In this document: one piece after another, positions 16,175-25,621 of the stretch
Position numbering within the stretch: position 1 is the first letter of the stretch
How the letters are laid out: every line of letters starts with the position of its first letter
Source: an uncultured Oscillibacter sp.
GTDB taxonomy: Bacteria; Bacillota; Clostridia; Oscillospirales; Oscillospiraceae
Assembly (NCBI RefSeq): GCF_900546705.1
Contig: NZ_URDP01000010.1
Span: forward strand, 1-53,657
Direction of reading: 5' to 3'
Length of the DNA: 53,657 nt
Program-made: the position numbers and the translations under genes
Notes under the pieces: generated by a model
Seen by the model: the letters and a program-made list of their open reading frames with translations, nothing else
Told to the model about the DNA's origin: nothing
Database searches by the model: none

Positions 16175-17089
16175 TTAATAGGCGGCTTCCATCTGCTGAA
16201 TCTTGCGGTAGAGCCAGTCGTTGACCGGCGTGGGGATATGGTGGATGGCACCCAGGCGCCGGATGGTGCCGGAGAACAGCTCCACCTCGCTTTTGCGGTG
16301 GGCCTTGCCGTCCTGGCGCATGGAGGGCTCGCCGTCGGCGGGGAATTCTTCCATGACGTGCACCCAGCCCTGGAGGTCCTCCTCAGTGAGGGAAATGCCC
16401 TGGGCGTTGGCCACGGCCATGACCTCCCGCATGGCGCCTACCATGATGCGCTTGGCCTCCGGCTGGCGCAGTCCGCCATAGCCGCACTCAAATACCATGG
16501 CGGTCTGATTGCAGCCGGTGTTGACCATCAGCTTGCTCCACATGTGGCGGCGGATGTCCTCAGGCAGCTCATAGTCCATGTGGATGCGGTCCAGCAGGGC
16601 GGTGAGGGCGTGGAGACGGGTGGGATCGGCTCCGGCAGGCACACCCAATGCCAGGTCGCCGAAGGGGGAGATGGTGGCTTGATTACCCACTTTCACGGCG
16701 GACATCTTCTGGGCCACGCACCAGACTACCTTTTCACTGCCGAAGGCCTGGGACAAAACCTCCTCGCTGGTGATGCCGTTCAGAACAGAGATCAGGGTGG
16801 TGTCCGGTCCCACCAGATGGCGGCAGGTTTCCACGGCGTCATGGAGGGCACCGAACTTCACGGAAAAGAGCAGCAGGTCCACCGGCTCGGTCACCTGGGC
16901 GGCGTCCTCGTAGCGGAAATCGCACAATTGACCGTTGAGGTATACGCCCTCGCTGCGGTAGCGCCGGACCCGGCCGGCGTCTGCCAGGACCATCACGTGT
17001 TCCCGGCCCAGTCCCTGGGTAAAGAGGTGGGCGTAGAGCACGCCCAGCGCGCCCAGGCCAATGATGCCGACGGTTTTGATTTCTTTCAT
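16175..17089 (-). CDS. 2-dehydropantoate 2-reductase family protein
   Basis: This 304-residue NADPH-dependent reductase has the PanE/ApbA fold: N-terminal GIIGLGALGVLYA, LLLFSVKF, the catalytic-Lys region WSKLMVNTGCNQ, and a C-terminal helical domain (HHIPTPVNDWLY). The family reduces ketopantoate in CoA synthesis, but paralogues reduce other 2-keto acids, and no pan genes lie nearby. AAGGAGG precedes the ATG. It lies downstream of the radical SAM gene, which has a hairpin in between. Confidence 0.88.
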   Translation of the reverse strand: MKEIKTVGIIGLGALGVLYAHLFTQGLGREHVMVLADAGRVRRYRSEGVYLNGQLCDFRYEDAAQVTEPVDLLLFSVKFGALHDAVETCRHLVGPDTTLISVLNGITSEEVLSQAFGSEKVVWCVAQKMSAVKVGNQATISPFGDLALGVPAGADPTRLHALTALLDRIHMDYELPEDIRRHMWSKLMVNTGCNQTAMVFECGYGGLRQPEAKRIMVGAMREVMAVANAQGISLTEEDLQGWVHVMEEFPADGEPSMRQDGKAHRKSEVELFSGTIRRLGAIHHIPTPVNDWLYRKIQQMEAAY

Positions 17090-17112
17090 AGAGAGCCTCC
17101 TTTTGATGATGG

Positions 17113-17142
17113 AAAACGGCGGAAGGATGTCCCTCCGCCGTT
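17113..17142 (-). terminator. hairpin after the radical SAM gene
   Basis: AACGGCGGA pairs with TCCGCCGTT and TTTTCC follows on the minus strand. Only 24 bases separate it from the reductase start, so partial read-through is likely. Confidence 0.6.
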
Positions 17143-17147
17143 GCTGT

Positions 17148-18035
17148 TTATGCGATCCGAACCAGATATTTCAGATCATAGGGTTCGTAGACCACTTTTT
17201 CGTAGGCCTCCACGTCCAGCGGCGTACCGTCCCAGTCGGAGTGGATGTCTCCGTTCTGCTTGATGAGGATATCGTAGAGGATATCATAGGTAACGCCGTC
17301 AGTGGGGTCAGTCTCCACGATGGTGGAGTAGGGCAGGGTCTTGTGGTAGGTCAGCTCCATGCCCTGATAGTCGAAGTGGAAGCCGCAGCGCATCCGGCAG
17401 CCGTCCAGCCCGGTGTAGCGGGCGATCTTCTTCAGATCCTGAAGAATCTTGTCACCCTCTTCTTCGTAGAGGTTTTCCGGGGTGGTGGCGGTGTAGTCAA
17501 AGCGGAACTGGATGGAGGCGCCGGGGATCTTGTGGAACCGGTCCAGGTAGGGGACCAGACCCTCGGCGGGGTAGTTCTTGTAGAGCACGCAGTTGACCCG
17601 GAAAGGCACCGGCAGCCGGGCCAGCAGATTGTCGTTGGACTCCACCACATAGTGCTGCATGTGACGGGAGACATTGATGCAGGTGATCTTGTGCTTGTTG
17701 CGCTCGGCGAATGCCAGAATGTCCTCCTCGGACTGGTGCTCAGAGACGGGGAGGGTGGTGTTGATATAGACTTTGTGGGTGGTGGGAATCTCGTCGAGCA
17801 TACGCTGGAGCGTCTCCAGATCAGCGAAGGGCTCGCCGCCGGTGAACACAAAATCACAGCGGGGTGTGATGGCGTCCATACGCCGAATGCTCTGGCAGAT
17901 TTTGTCGGCGGAGAAGCCCGTCAGATCTGCGTATTCCCCCTTGTTGATGCAGAAGGGGCAGTGGTTCTTGCAGTCGTAGGGGACGAAAATCGTCACCGTA
18001 GCGCCGCCTTCCCGGGTTTTATAGGGATGTTTCAT
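17148..18035 (-). CDS. radical SAM protein of unknown substrate
   Basis: This 295-residue protein carries the radical SAM cluster motif C-x3-C-x2-C (CKNHCPFC) at about residues 22-29 and FTGGEPFADLETL. Two further cysteines in CRMRCGFHFDYQG near residue 215 may be extra ligands. The organisation looks like a stand-alone modification or activating-type enzyme, but I do not recognise the substrate. The neighbouring PanE-like gene gives no clear clue. The promoter at 18122-18150 matches consensus well. Confidence 0.82.
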   Translation of the reverse strand: MKHPYKTREGGATVTIFVPYDCKNHCPFCINKGEYADLTGFSADKICQSIRRMDAITPRCDFVFTGGEPFADLETLQRMLDEIPTTHKVYINTTLPVSEHQSEEDILAFAERNKHKITCINVSRHMQHYVVESNDNLLARLPVPFRVNCVLYKNYPAEGLVPYLDRFHKIPGASIQFRFDYTATTPENLYEEEGDKILQDLKKIARYTGLDGCRMRCGFHFDYQGMELTYHKTLPYSTIVETDPTDGVTYDILYDILIKQNGDIHSDWDGTPLDVEAYEKVVYEPYDLKYLVRIA

Positions 18036-18121
18036 GATGATCGGCCTTTCAGAAGTAAGATCAAAGGTATATGCGCAAAAGCTGCGTTAAGAAACCTTTC
18101 AAATTTTCATGTCAATTCCTT

Positions 18122-18150
18122 ATTGTAATGGATTTTTTCCATAAGGTCAA
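18122..18150 (-). promoter_or_regulatory. promoter of the radical SAM gene
   Basis: On the minus strand TTGACC, 17 bases and TACAAT are seen, giving a leader of about 80 bases. Confidence 0.65.
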
Positions 18151-18194
18151 GAGAAAATACGAAATTCCAGATTTCCATGTCCGGTTCCCGGGAC

Positions 18195-18223
18195 TGTACA
18201 AAAAGGGGGAATCCTGCTATAAT
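18195..18223 (+). promoter_or_regulatory. promoter of the FHA-SEDS gene pair
   Basis: TGTACA, 17 bases and a perfect TATAAT lie 36 bases before the start codon. Confidence 0.6.
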
Positions 18224-18259
18224 CAACTTCGATTTGAATCTGAAAAGGAGGTGGACAGC

Positions 18260-20080
18260 ATGGAGGCGATGCTTGCACCCGTACAGTCTTTTTTTGACGC
18301 GCTGGCGCAGTTCCTGGCGGATCATCCGATGGTGGGCGAGGGATATACGGCGTTTGTGCGTTTTTTGTTCCCGGCCCTGGCCATTTTGATTTTGTACCGG
18401 GCGGTGCGCTCTTTGCTGCGGATTCCCCACACGCCGGAGACCTGGGGACAGCTGAGCCTGCCCAACGGCGCGCCGATTCTGCTGACCCACTGGGAAAATA
18501 TCATCGGACGGAGTGCCGCGGCGGACGTGCGGCTGAACTACCCCAGTATTTCCCGCCAGCACGCGGCGCTGTGCCGGGGGGAGGACGAGCAGTGGACGCT
18601 CTATGATCTTGGCTCCAAGGGCGGTACGCAGATCAACGGCGAAGAGGTCAAGGGCTCCGCGCCGGTACGCCTGGGCGATACCATTACGCTGGGCGGCGTG
18701 CCGCTGATGTTTTTGCCCCAGACCGTAGCTGAGAGGGAGGAGCTGGATGAAAAGCGCCGCATGGAGCGGCCGGCCGCCATCTGGCCGTCCTTTTTGTGGC
18801 TGACGGTGTTCCAGGTGCTCACCTGTGTGCAGCTGATCGTGGCCGGCGGCGGTGCGAACGGGGCGCAGATTGCCCTGGCTTTTTTGGGGCTGACGGTAGT
18901 CATGTGGCTTTATTTTGTGGCGCTGCTTTGTACCCGGTGTGTGGGATTCGAGCTGGAAACCATCGCGTTTTTCCTCTCCACGCTTTCCCTGGCCGTCACA
19001 GCTTCCAGCGCGCCGGAGAGCCTTTTCAAGCAGTTTCTGGCCATTTTGCTGGGGCTGGTGCTGTTTTTGGTGCTGGGAATTTTCCTGCGGGATCTGGGCC
19101 GGGTGCAGAAGATCCGCTGGCTCATGGCCGCAGCAGCCATCGGTCTTCTGGGTATCACATTGGTGGCAGGCAGCCGCAAGTACGGTGCCGTCAACTGGCT
19201 CACCATCGGCTCTATGTCCTTCCAGCCCTCGGAGATCGCCAAGATCTGCTACATCTTTGCCGGCTCCGCCACGCTGGAGCGGCTGTTCCGCCGCCGCAAT
19301 CTGACCCTGTTCATCGTCTTGACCGGCGTGTGCATCGGTCTTCTGGGCATTATGAGCGACTTCGGCACGGCGGCGATCTTTTTCGTCACGTTCCTGGTAA
19401 TCGCCTATCTGCGGTCGGGGGACTGGACCACGCTGTCGCTGATCTGCGGCGCCGCGGTGTTCGGTGCCGGCATCATCGTCAAGTTCAAGCCGTACATTTT
19501 GAGCCGGTTTGCCTCCTGGGGCCATGCGTGGGAGGCGGCCTCCACCACGGGCTACCAGCAGACGCGGACCATGGCCGCGGCTGCTTCCGGCGGCCTTGTG
19601 GGAATGGGGCCCGGCAACGGCTGGCTCTATAAAATCCCGGCGGCGGACACGGATCTGGTGTTCGGCATGGTGTGCGAGGAGTGGGGCCTTCTGATTGCCC
19701 TGCTGGCCGTGGGCGCTATCATTACGTTGGCGCTGTTTGCCATCCGGGCGGCCCGGGTGGGCCGCTCCAGCTTCTACACCATCGCCGCCTGCGCGGCGGG
19801 ATCGCTGCTGGTGTTTCAGACCTGTTTGAACGTGTTCGGCTCTGTGGACCTGCTGCCCCTGACCGGCGTGACGTTCCCCTTTGTCTCCAACGGCGGCTCG
19901 GCTATGATGTCCGCCTGGGGGCTGCTGGCCTTTTTGAAGGCTACGGATACCCGGGAAAACGCCAGCTTTGCCATCCGAAGCGCGCCTGCGCGGCGGGTGA
20001 CCCAGGAGGCACGCCGACGGGCGGAGCCGGTAGGCGATCCCTTTGCCCGGGAAGAGGAGGCACAGGATGAAGAAGATTGA
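18260..20080 (+). CDS. FHA domain fused to a SEDS (FtsW/RodA-type) glycosyltransferase
   Basis: This 606-residue membrane protein begins with one hydrophobic segment (about residues 30-50). An FHA phosphothreonine-binding domain follows (IIGRSAAADVRL, SISRQHAALC, DLGSKGGTQING; residues about 75-145). The rest is a SEDS polymerase with about ten helices and the motifs GAVNWLTIGSMSFQPSEIAK, MSDFGTAAIFF, GPGNGWLYKIPAADTDLVF and FPFVSNGGS. The ATG at 18260 has AAGGAGG eight bases upstream. It overlaps the next gene, a class B PBP, so the two should form a synthase pair. The FHA domain suggests control by a Ser/Thr kinase. Confidence 0.93.
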   Translation: MEAMLAPVQSFFDALAQFLADHPMVGEGYTAFVRFLFPALAILILYRAVRSLLRIPHTPETWGQLSLPNGAPILLTHWENIIGRSAAADVRLNYPSISRQHAALCRGEDEQWTLYDLGSKGGTQINGEEVKGSAPVRLGDTITLGGVPLMFLPQTVAEREELDEKRRMERPAAIWPSFLWLTVFQVLTCVQLIVAGGGANGAQIALAFLGLTVVMWLYFVALLCTRCVGFELETIAFFLSTLSLAVTASSAPESLFKQFLAILLGLVLFLVLGIFLRDLGRVQKIRWLMAAAAIGLLGITLVAGSRKYGAVNWLTIGSMSFQPSEIAKICYIFAGSATLERLFRRRNLTLFIVLTGVCIGLLGIMSDFGTAAIFFVTFLVIAYLRSGDWTTLSLICGAAVFGAGIIVKFKPYILSRFASWGHAWEAASTTGYQQTRTMAAAASGGLVGMGPGNGWLYKIPAADTDLVFGMVCEEWGLLIALLAVGAIITLALFAIRAARVGRSSFYTIAACAAGSLLVFQTCLNVFGSVDLLPLTGVTFPFVSNGGSAMMSAWGLLAFLKATDTRENASFAIRSAPARRVTQEARRRAEPVGDPFAREEEAQDEED

Positions 20081-21437
20081 GCGAAGAACACTGGTGTGTC
20101 TGGTGCTGGCACTGTGCCTGGCGGCGGGCATGTGCGTGTTTTTGGGGAAGTATCTGCTCCAGGGCGGCAGCTGGGCCTCCTCGGCCTTCAATCGCCATCT
20201 CTATAATACAGACGGCCAGCTCTCCAGCGGCACCGTGCTGGACCGGGACGGAGATGTGCTCTCCACCGTGACGGATGACGGGCAGCGTACTTATTACGAT
20301 AATGCAGATGTCCGCAAGGCGACGCTCCACGCGGTGGGGGATCTCCAGGGCAACATCGGCACCGGTGCCCTCAACGCCTTTGCCGACAAGCTCACAGGCT
20401 ACAATCTCCTCAACGGCGCATTCGGCGCCGGAGCGGGCAGCGATCTGTATCTGACCATTGACGCCCGGTACAACTATGAGGCATACAAGGCCCTGGGCGG
20501 CCATGCCGGCACGGTGGCGGTGTACAATTACAAGACCGGTGAGATTTTGTGCATGGTTTCCGCGCCCAGCTATGACCCGCTGAATGTGCCTGCGGACATT
20601 GAGACCAACGACCGCTATAAGGGTGCCTACATCAATCGTTTCCTCTCATCCACCTTTACGCCCGGCTCTGTTTACAAGACGGTGACGCTGGCGGCGGCGC
20701 TGGGGGAGATTCCGGATCTGGAGCAGCGGACCTGGACCTGTGAGGGCTCTGTACAGATCGGAGACGAGACGATCATCTGCTCCGGAACCCACGGCCAGCA
20801 GAACATCGGCGACGCCTTCGCCAATTCCTGCAACGTGGTGTTTGCCCAGATTGCGGCAGAGCTGGGGGCGGACACCCTGAAAAAGTATACAGAGCAGGCG
20901 GGGCTGACGGACAGCTACTCTGTAAATGGACTGCCTACAGCAGCCGGCTCGTTCCAGTGGGATGATATTACGGACGGCCAGCTGGGATGGGCGGGTGTGG
21001 GCCAGGGACAGGATCAGGTAAACCCCTGTGCCCTGATGGTGTATATGGGAGCTATTGCTAACGGCGGCAAGGCGGCAAAGCCCTATCTCATTGAAAAGAC
21101 CGTCTCCGCCCTGGGACTTCCGTCTCTGCCCCACTTTACCGGAAAGACCGGACAGCTGGTGTCGCCCGACACGGCCCAGACCCTGTCCGACATGATGGCG
21201 GAAAACGTCCAGAAAACCTACGGAGCCGGCCGCTTCCCCAACATGGATATCTGTGCCAAGTCCGGTACCGCCGAGGTGGGGGAGGGGCAGACGCCCCACG
21301 CCTGGTTTGCCGGCTTCCTGCGGGGAGAGGATACGCCCTACGCCTTTGTGGTGCTGGTGGAAAACGGCGGCGGCGGCAGCGCCGTGGCCGGTACGGTGGC
21401 CAGCCGGGTGCTGGATGTGATTGTGAACGGATACTAA
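20067..21437 (+). CDS. class B penicillin-binding protein partner of the SEDS protein
   Basis: This 456-residue transpeptidase has an N-terminal membrane anchor (residues 5-30). Its active-site Ser is in TPGSVYKTVTLAAA (S-V-Y-K), SCN is in FANSCNVVFAQ, and KSG is in CAKSGTAEVG. It lacks a long N-terminal pedestal, as PbpA-type proteins of GC-rich Gram-positives do. The gene starts 14 bases before the SEDS stop, and SEDS plus class B PBP is the known polymerase/cross-linker unit. Whether it serves elongation, division or spore wall is not shown. Confidence 0.92.
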   Translation: MKKIERRTLVCLVLALCLAAGMCVFLGKYLLQGGSWASSAFNRHLYNTDGQLSSGTVLDRDGDVLSTVTDDGQRTYYDNADVRKATLHAVGDLQGNIGTGALNAFADKLTGYNLLNGAFGAGAGSDLYLTIDARYNYEAYKALGGHAGTVAVYNYKTGEILCMVSAPSYDPLNVPADIETNDRYKGAYINRFLSSTFTPGSVYKTVTLAAALGEIPDLEQRTWTCEGSVQIGDETIICSGTHGQQNIGDAFANSCNVVFAQIAAELGADTLKKYTEQAGLTDSYSVNGLPTAAGSFQWDDITDGQLGWAGVGQGQDQVNPCALMVYMGAIANGGKAAKPYLIEKTVSALGLPSLPHFTGKTGQLVSPDTAQTLSDMMAENVQKTYGAGRFPNMDICAKSGTAEVGEGQTPHAWFAGFLRGEDTPYAFVVLVENGGGGSAVAGTVASRVLDVIVNGY

Positions 21438-21439
21438 AA

Positions 21440-21473
21440 AAGAGAACCGCTGGAAAGCGGTTCTCTTTTTTTA
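21440..21473 (+). terminator. bidirectional terminator between the PBP and MATE genes
   Basis: A 12-base-pair stem (AAGAGAACCGCT with AGCGGTTCTCTT) with GGAA loop has A and T runs on its two sides. Confidence 0.85.
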
Positions 21474-21482
21474 TTAAATAAG

Positions 21483-22865
21483 TCAGGCAAGTCCCAGATG
21501 ACGCTTGAGCTTCCGCATGGTAATGGCGATGCACAGGAAATGTACGCTGGCGGTCACCACCCAGGAGACGGGATAGGACCAGTAGATGACATCCACCGTA
21601 TGGTAGGCGGGATTCTGGAACAGCAGGGAGATCCAAACCAGGCGCAGCACGCAGGCGCCCACCAGTGTGACCACCATGGGCAGCACGGAGTATCCGATGC
21701 CACGCAGCGTTCCCACGCACGAGTCCATAAATCCGCACAGCACATAGGTCACCGCAACGATTTTCAGCCGCACCAGGCCCGCCTGGATGACGGCGGGGCT
21801 GGGGGAGTAGAGGGAGAGCAGCTGCGGTCCGAAGAGATAGGTCACGCCGCCCAGTGCCAGGCCCAGCACCAGCACGCACAGCTCTACACGGGCCAGGATC
21901 TGCCAGATGCGGCGATAGTTTCCGGCGCCCATGTTCTGGCTGGTAAAGGAGACGTTGGCCTGATAAAAGGCGTTGAGGGCTACGTAGATGAAGTTTTCAA
22001 TGTTGCTGGCAGCAGAGTTGCCGGCCATGACGGTTTCTCCGAAGCCGTTGATGGATGCCTGAATCACCACATTGGAAAGGGAGAAGAGAATGCCCTGCAC
22101 ACCGGCAGGCAGACCCACCTGCAAGATCTGCCGCAGCTTGACCTTGTGGAAGCGCAGACTGTGCAGATCCAGATGAATGGCACCCTGCTCCTTCACCAGG
22201 CAGCGGATCACCAGAGCGGCGGAAATGCACTGGGAGATGACGGTGGCCAGTGCAACGCCCGCCACATCCATCTTCATGACGATGACGAAGAACAGATTCA
22301 GGATGACATTGACGATGCCGGCGAAGAAGAGATAGAACAGCGGCCGCTGGGTGTCGCCCACGGCCCGCAGCAGCGCTGCGCCGAAGTTATAGAGCATTGT
22401 GGCGGCCATACCGGCAAAGTAGATGCGCAGATACAGTGCGGCTAAGTCCAGCACGTTGGCCGGGCACTGCATCCACACCAGGATCTGACGGGCTCCGGCT
22501 ACGCCTACCACCGTCAGGATCAGACCGCTGCAAAGACCCAGCAGCATGGCGGTGTGGACGGTTTTGCTCAGCCCGTCGTCATCCTTGGCACCGTAGTGCT
22601 TGGCGGCCAGAATGTTGGCGCCGATGGACAGACCCAGGAAAAGGTTGGTCAAAAGTGCGATCAGGGAGCTGTTGGAACCCACTGCCGCCAGGGAGTTGTC
22701 GCCGGCAAAGCGGCCCACAACAATCACGTCGGCCGCGTTGAATAAAAGCTGCAGCATACTCGAGCACATAAGCGGCACGGCAAAACGCAGCAGCTTGGGC
22801 AAAATTGCGCCGTTGCACATATCAATTTCGTAGCTCTTGGAAACTTTGGCCGCCTTGGCGGACAT
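21483..22865 (-). CDS. MATE family efflux transporter
   Basis: This 460-residue protein has about twelve membrane helices in the MATE arrangement (NAADVIVVGRFAGDNSLAAVG, LGLSIGANILAAKHYGAK in the first half; ASNIENFIYVALNAFYQANV in the second). MATE proteins export drugs or metabolites using sodium or protons; the substrate here is unknown. AAGGGAG precedes the start. It is transcribed alone toward the class B PBP gene. Confidence 0.92.
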   Translation of the reverse strand: MSAKAAKVSKSYEIDMCNGAILPKLLRFAVPLMCSSMLQLLFNAADVIVVGRFAGDNSLAAVGSNSSLIALLTNLFLGLSIGANILAAKHYGAKDDDGLSKTVHTAMLLGLCSGLILTVVGVAGARQILVWMQCPANVLDLAALYLRIYFAGMAATMLYNFGAALLRAVGDTQRPLFYLFFAGIVNVILNLFFVIVMKMDVAGVALATVISQCISAALVIRCLVKEQGAIHLDLHSLRFHKVKLRQILQVGLPAGVQGILFSLSNVVIQASINGFGETVMAGNSAASNIENFIYVALNAFYQANVSFTSQNMGAGNYRRIWQILARVELCVLVLGLALGGVTYLFGPQLLSLYSPSPAVIQAGLVRLKIVAVTYVLCGFMDSCVGTLRGIGYSVLPMVVTLVGACVLRLVWISLLFQNPAYHTVDVIYWSYPVSWVVTASVHFLCIAITMRKLKRHLGLA

Positions 22866-22981
22866 GGCAGATCGCTCCCTTGCAGATGTACTTTCCGCCC
22901 CATGAGGGCAGCAACGCCTATTCTAACACGTCTTACAGAGGAATTCCAGACCACTTTTACAAGTTCTTAACATTTTTCATG

Positions 22982-23014
22982 AAAAAGAGACAGGCTCCAT
23001 ACGGAGCCTGTCTC
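22982..23014 (-). terminator. intrinsic terminator of metNIQ
   Basis: A perfect 12-base-pair stem (GAGACAGGCTCC with GGAGCCTGTCTC) is followed by TTTTTC on the minus strand. Confidence 0.85.
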
Positions 23015-23029
23015 GGAGGGGAACGGTGC

Positions 23030-23866
23030 TCAGAACGCAGGGACCACCGCACCGTCAAAGGTGTCTTCGATGTAGGTGCGGACGGTGTCGGAGTGCAGGG
23101 CTTCCACCAGTGCCTGGATGGCGGGGTTATCCTCATTGCCTTCCTTGACCACCAGCACGTTCACATAGGGGGAGTCGGAGGACTCAATGGCCAGGGAGTC
23201 GGTGGTGGGGTTGAGGCCGGCGCCCAGGGCATAGTTGGAGTTGATGACGGCCAAGTCAACCTCGGAGACAATGCTGGGGATGGTGGCGGCCTCCACTTCC
23301 ACGAAGGTCAGGTTCTTGGGATTTTCGGCAATATCCTTGGGAGTAGAGGACAGGTTGGAGCTGTCGGTGAGGGTGATGAGGCCCTGGGCCTCCAGCAGCA
23401 GCAGTGCGCGGCCCTCGTTGGTGGGATCGTTGGGCACGGCGATGGAGGCGCCGTCAGGCAGGTCTTCCAAAGAGGTGGTCTTGCCGGGATAGATGCCCAT
23501 GGGCTCAATGTGGACACTGGCCACGTCTACCAGATGGGTGCCCCGGGAGGCGTTGAACTCCTCCAGATAGGGGATGTGCTGGAAGTAGTTGGCGTCCTCG
23601 TCCCCGTCCTCCACGGCGGTGTTGGGGACCACATAGTCGCTGTATTCATTGATGACCAGATCGATGCCCTGCTCGGCCAGGATGGGCACGCACTGCTCCA
23701 GAATCTGCGCGTGGGGCGTGGGGGAGGCGGCCACCGTCAACGTGGTGGTCTCGGCAGGCGTTTCAGCGGGAGTCTCAGCGGGGGTTTCTTCCTTGGAACC
23801 GCAGGCGGTGAGGGACAGGGCCAGAGTCAGGGCCAGGGCGGCGGTGAAAATGCGCTTGTTGTTCAT
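23030..23866 (-). CDS. metQ: methionine-binding lipoprotein MetQ
   Basis: This 278-residue NlpA/MetQ family lipoprotein captures methionine for MetNI. The lipobox is SLTACGSK. It is followed by tandem PAET repeats (ETPAETPAETPAET), a low-complexity tether. The mature domain shows VAASPTPHAQIL, ANYFQHIPYLEEFN, GIYPGKTTSLEDLPDGA, VPNDPTNEGRALLLLE and AVINSNYALGAGL, all typical. It is the last gene of metN-metI-metQ. Confidence 0.94.
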   Translation of the reverse strand: MNNKRIFTAALALTLALSLTACGSKEETPAETPAETPAETTTLTVAASPTPHAQILEQCVPILAEQGIDLVINEYSDYVVPNTAVEDGDEDANYFQHIPYLEEFNASRGTHLVDVASVHIEPMGIYPGKTTSLEDLPDGASIAVPNDPTNEGRALLLLEAQGLITLTDSSNLSSTPKDIAENPKNLTFVEVEAATIPSIVSEVDLAVINSNYALGAGLNPTTDSLAIESSDSPYVNVLVVKEGNEDNPAIQALVEALHSDTVRTYIEDTFDGAVVPAF

Positions 23867-23899
23867 AACTTCTTTCCTCCAAATATTTCAAATTTTGAT

Positions 23900-24580
23900 T
23901 TATTTCAAACGCTTGTCGATGCGCTTCGACAACCAATTGAAAACGAATTGAATGATCTGCACCAGAATGATGAGAAAGATTACGGTTACCCACATAACAG
24001 AGGGGACGTTGCGGTTGTGGCCGTATCGGACGGCGATGTCGCCCAGGCCGCCGGCGCCTACGGTGCCGGCAATGGCGGTATAGGCCAGGATGGTGACGAT
24101 GGAAATGGCGCCGCCCAGGATCAAGGAGGGCTTTGCCTCCGGCAGATAGACCTTCCAGACGATCTGGGCGGGGGAGGCGCCCATGGACTGGGCCGCTTCC
24201 ACCACGCCGGCATCCACCTCGCTGAGGGAGGTTTCCACCATGCGGGCAATGAAGGGGGCGGCGGAAACCACCAGGGGAACGATGGCGCCCTTGACGCCGA
24301 TCTTGGTGCCCACCACCAGCTTGGTAAAGGGCATAATGGCTACCATCAAAATGATGAAGGGGAAGGAGCGGCCCACGTTGACGATCCAGTCCAGAATGCG
24401 GTAGGTGCCCCGGTTGGGACGGATGCCGTGGGGCCGGGTCAGGATCAGGGCCACGCCCAGGGGAAGGCCGATCAGGTAAGCGAAAACGGTGGAGATGCTG
24501 ACCATCAGCAATGTGTCCACAGTGCCCTGGATCAGGGTGTCTCCGTATTCGGCCCAGAAGGCGGCAATGGATTCAAGCAT
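23900..24580 (-). CDS. metI: methionine ABC transporter permease MetI
   Basis: This 226-residue permease has five hydrophobic segments and the MetI-type motifs VNVGRSFPFIILMVAIMPFT and EVDAGVVEAAQSMGAS, the ATPase-docking loop. It overlaps the metN stop by eight bases, which suggests coupled translation. Confidence 0.95.
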   Translation of the reverse strand: MLESIAAFWAEYGDTLIQGTVDTLLMVSISTVFAYLIGLPLGVALILTRPHGIRPNRGTYRILDWIVNVGRSFPFIILMVAIMPFTKLVVGTKIGVKGAIVPLVVSAAPFIARMVETSLSEVDAGVVEAAQSMGASPAQIVWKVYLPEAKPSLILGGAISIVTILAYTAIAGTVGAGGLGDIAVRYGHNRNVPSVMWVTVIFLIILVQIIQFVFNWLSKRIDKRLK

Positions 24581-25598
24581 GGTATTCGACCTCCTCGATG
24601 GTGAGATTGGGCTGGGAGCGAAGATATCCGATGGCCCGGGCGGCTTCGGCAGGTTCCTGGGGCAGGCTCAAGAGCATGGTGCCGAAGGCGTGGCCGTTGA
24701 TGTTGCGGGTATCGGCGCCCAGGATGTTGGCCTTCACGCCGCAGTCGATGGCAAGGGAGGCGATGAGAGGCTGGTAGACGGTGCCGCCGTTGAAGGAGAT
24801 GCGGATGGCCCGGGAGGAGGGGGGGACCTGCTCGGCCCGGATACCGCCGGGATACACCAGCTGCCGGGCGGCGTCGGTCTTGGGGTTGGAGAAGATCTCC
24901 TGCACGTCGCCCTGTTCGGCCACCACGCCGCCGTCCAGGATGGCGACCCGGGAGCAGATCTCCTCGATGACGCTCATCTGGTGGGTGATGATGACCACTG
25001 TGACCCCCAGCGTCTCGTTGAGGTTTTTCAGCAGCGCCAGGATGGAAAGGGTGGTGGTGGGGTCCAGAGCGGAGGTGGCCTCGTCGCACAAGAGCACTTT
25101 CGGGTTGGTGGCAAGGGCCCGGGCAATGGCCACCCGCTGCTTTTGACCACCGGAGAGCTGTCCCGGATAGGCGTCCGCTTTGTCGGCGAGGCCTACCAGG
25201 TCCAAAAGCTCCAGCGCCCGCTTCCGGGCCGCCGGGGCGGAGACACCGGTCAGTTCCATGGGAAAGCATACATTTTTCAAACAGGTGCGCTGCATGAGCA
25301 GGTTGAAGCTCTGGAAGATCATGGTCACGTCCCGGCGGGCCAGCCGCAGTTCCTTTTCCGAGAGCGTCGTCATGTCCTTCCCATCCACGATTACGTGGCC
25401 GGAGGTGGGGCGCTCCAGAAGGTTCATGCACCGCACCAGGGTGGATTTCCCCGCACCGGACAGACCGATGATGCCGAAGATCTCTCCTTGCCGGATGTCC
25501 AGGTTGATATCCTCCAGGGCGTGGACGGCGCTCTCGCCGGTGCCGAAGGTCTTTGTAAGATGCTGGATCTGAATGATGGATTCACTCACAGTTCCCAT
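24573..25598 (-). CDS. metN: methionine ABC transporter ATP-binding protein MetN
   Basis: This 341-residue ATPase has Walker A (GLSGAGKS), signature (LSGGQKQR), Walker B (VLLCDEATSALD), and after residue 260 a C-terminal NIL domain that in MetN senses methionine. It is the first gene after the Met T-box. An AAAGG SD is only a few bases from the ATG at 25598; a GTG three codons later is an alternative start. Import of methionine is supported by the T-box type and by MetQ. Confidence 0.95.
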   Translation of the reverse strand: MGTVSESIIQIQHLTKTFGTGESAVHALEDINLDIRQGEIFGIIGLSGAGKSTLVRCMNLLERPTSGHVIVDGKDMTTLSEKELRLARRDVTMIFQSFNLLMQRTCLKNVCFPMELTGVSAPAARKRALELLDLVGLADKADAYPGQLSGGQKQRVAIARALATNPKVLLCDEATSALDPTTTLSILALLKNLNETLGVTVVIITHQMSVIEEICSRVAILDGGVVAEQGDVQEIFSNPKTDAARQLVYPGGIRAEQVPPSSRAIRISFNGGTVYQPLIASLAIDCGVKANILGADTRNINGHAFGTMLLSLPQEPAEAARAIGYLRSQPNLTIEEVEYHA

Positions 25599-25621
25599 CG
25601 TCCTTTCTTGCTGTCAGGCAT

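Noticed and set aside
23760..23800. Short tandem repeat near the start of metQ
   Set aside because: It encodes the PAET tether after the lipobox and is an ordinary linker repeat, not a mobile or CRISPR-like repeat.
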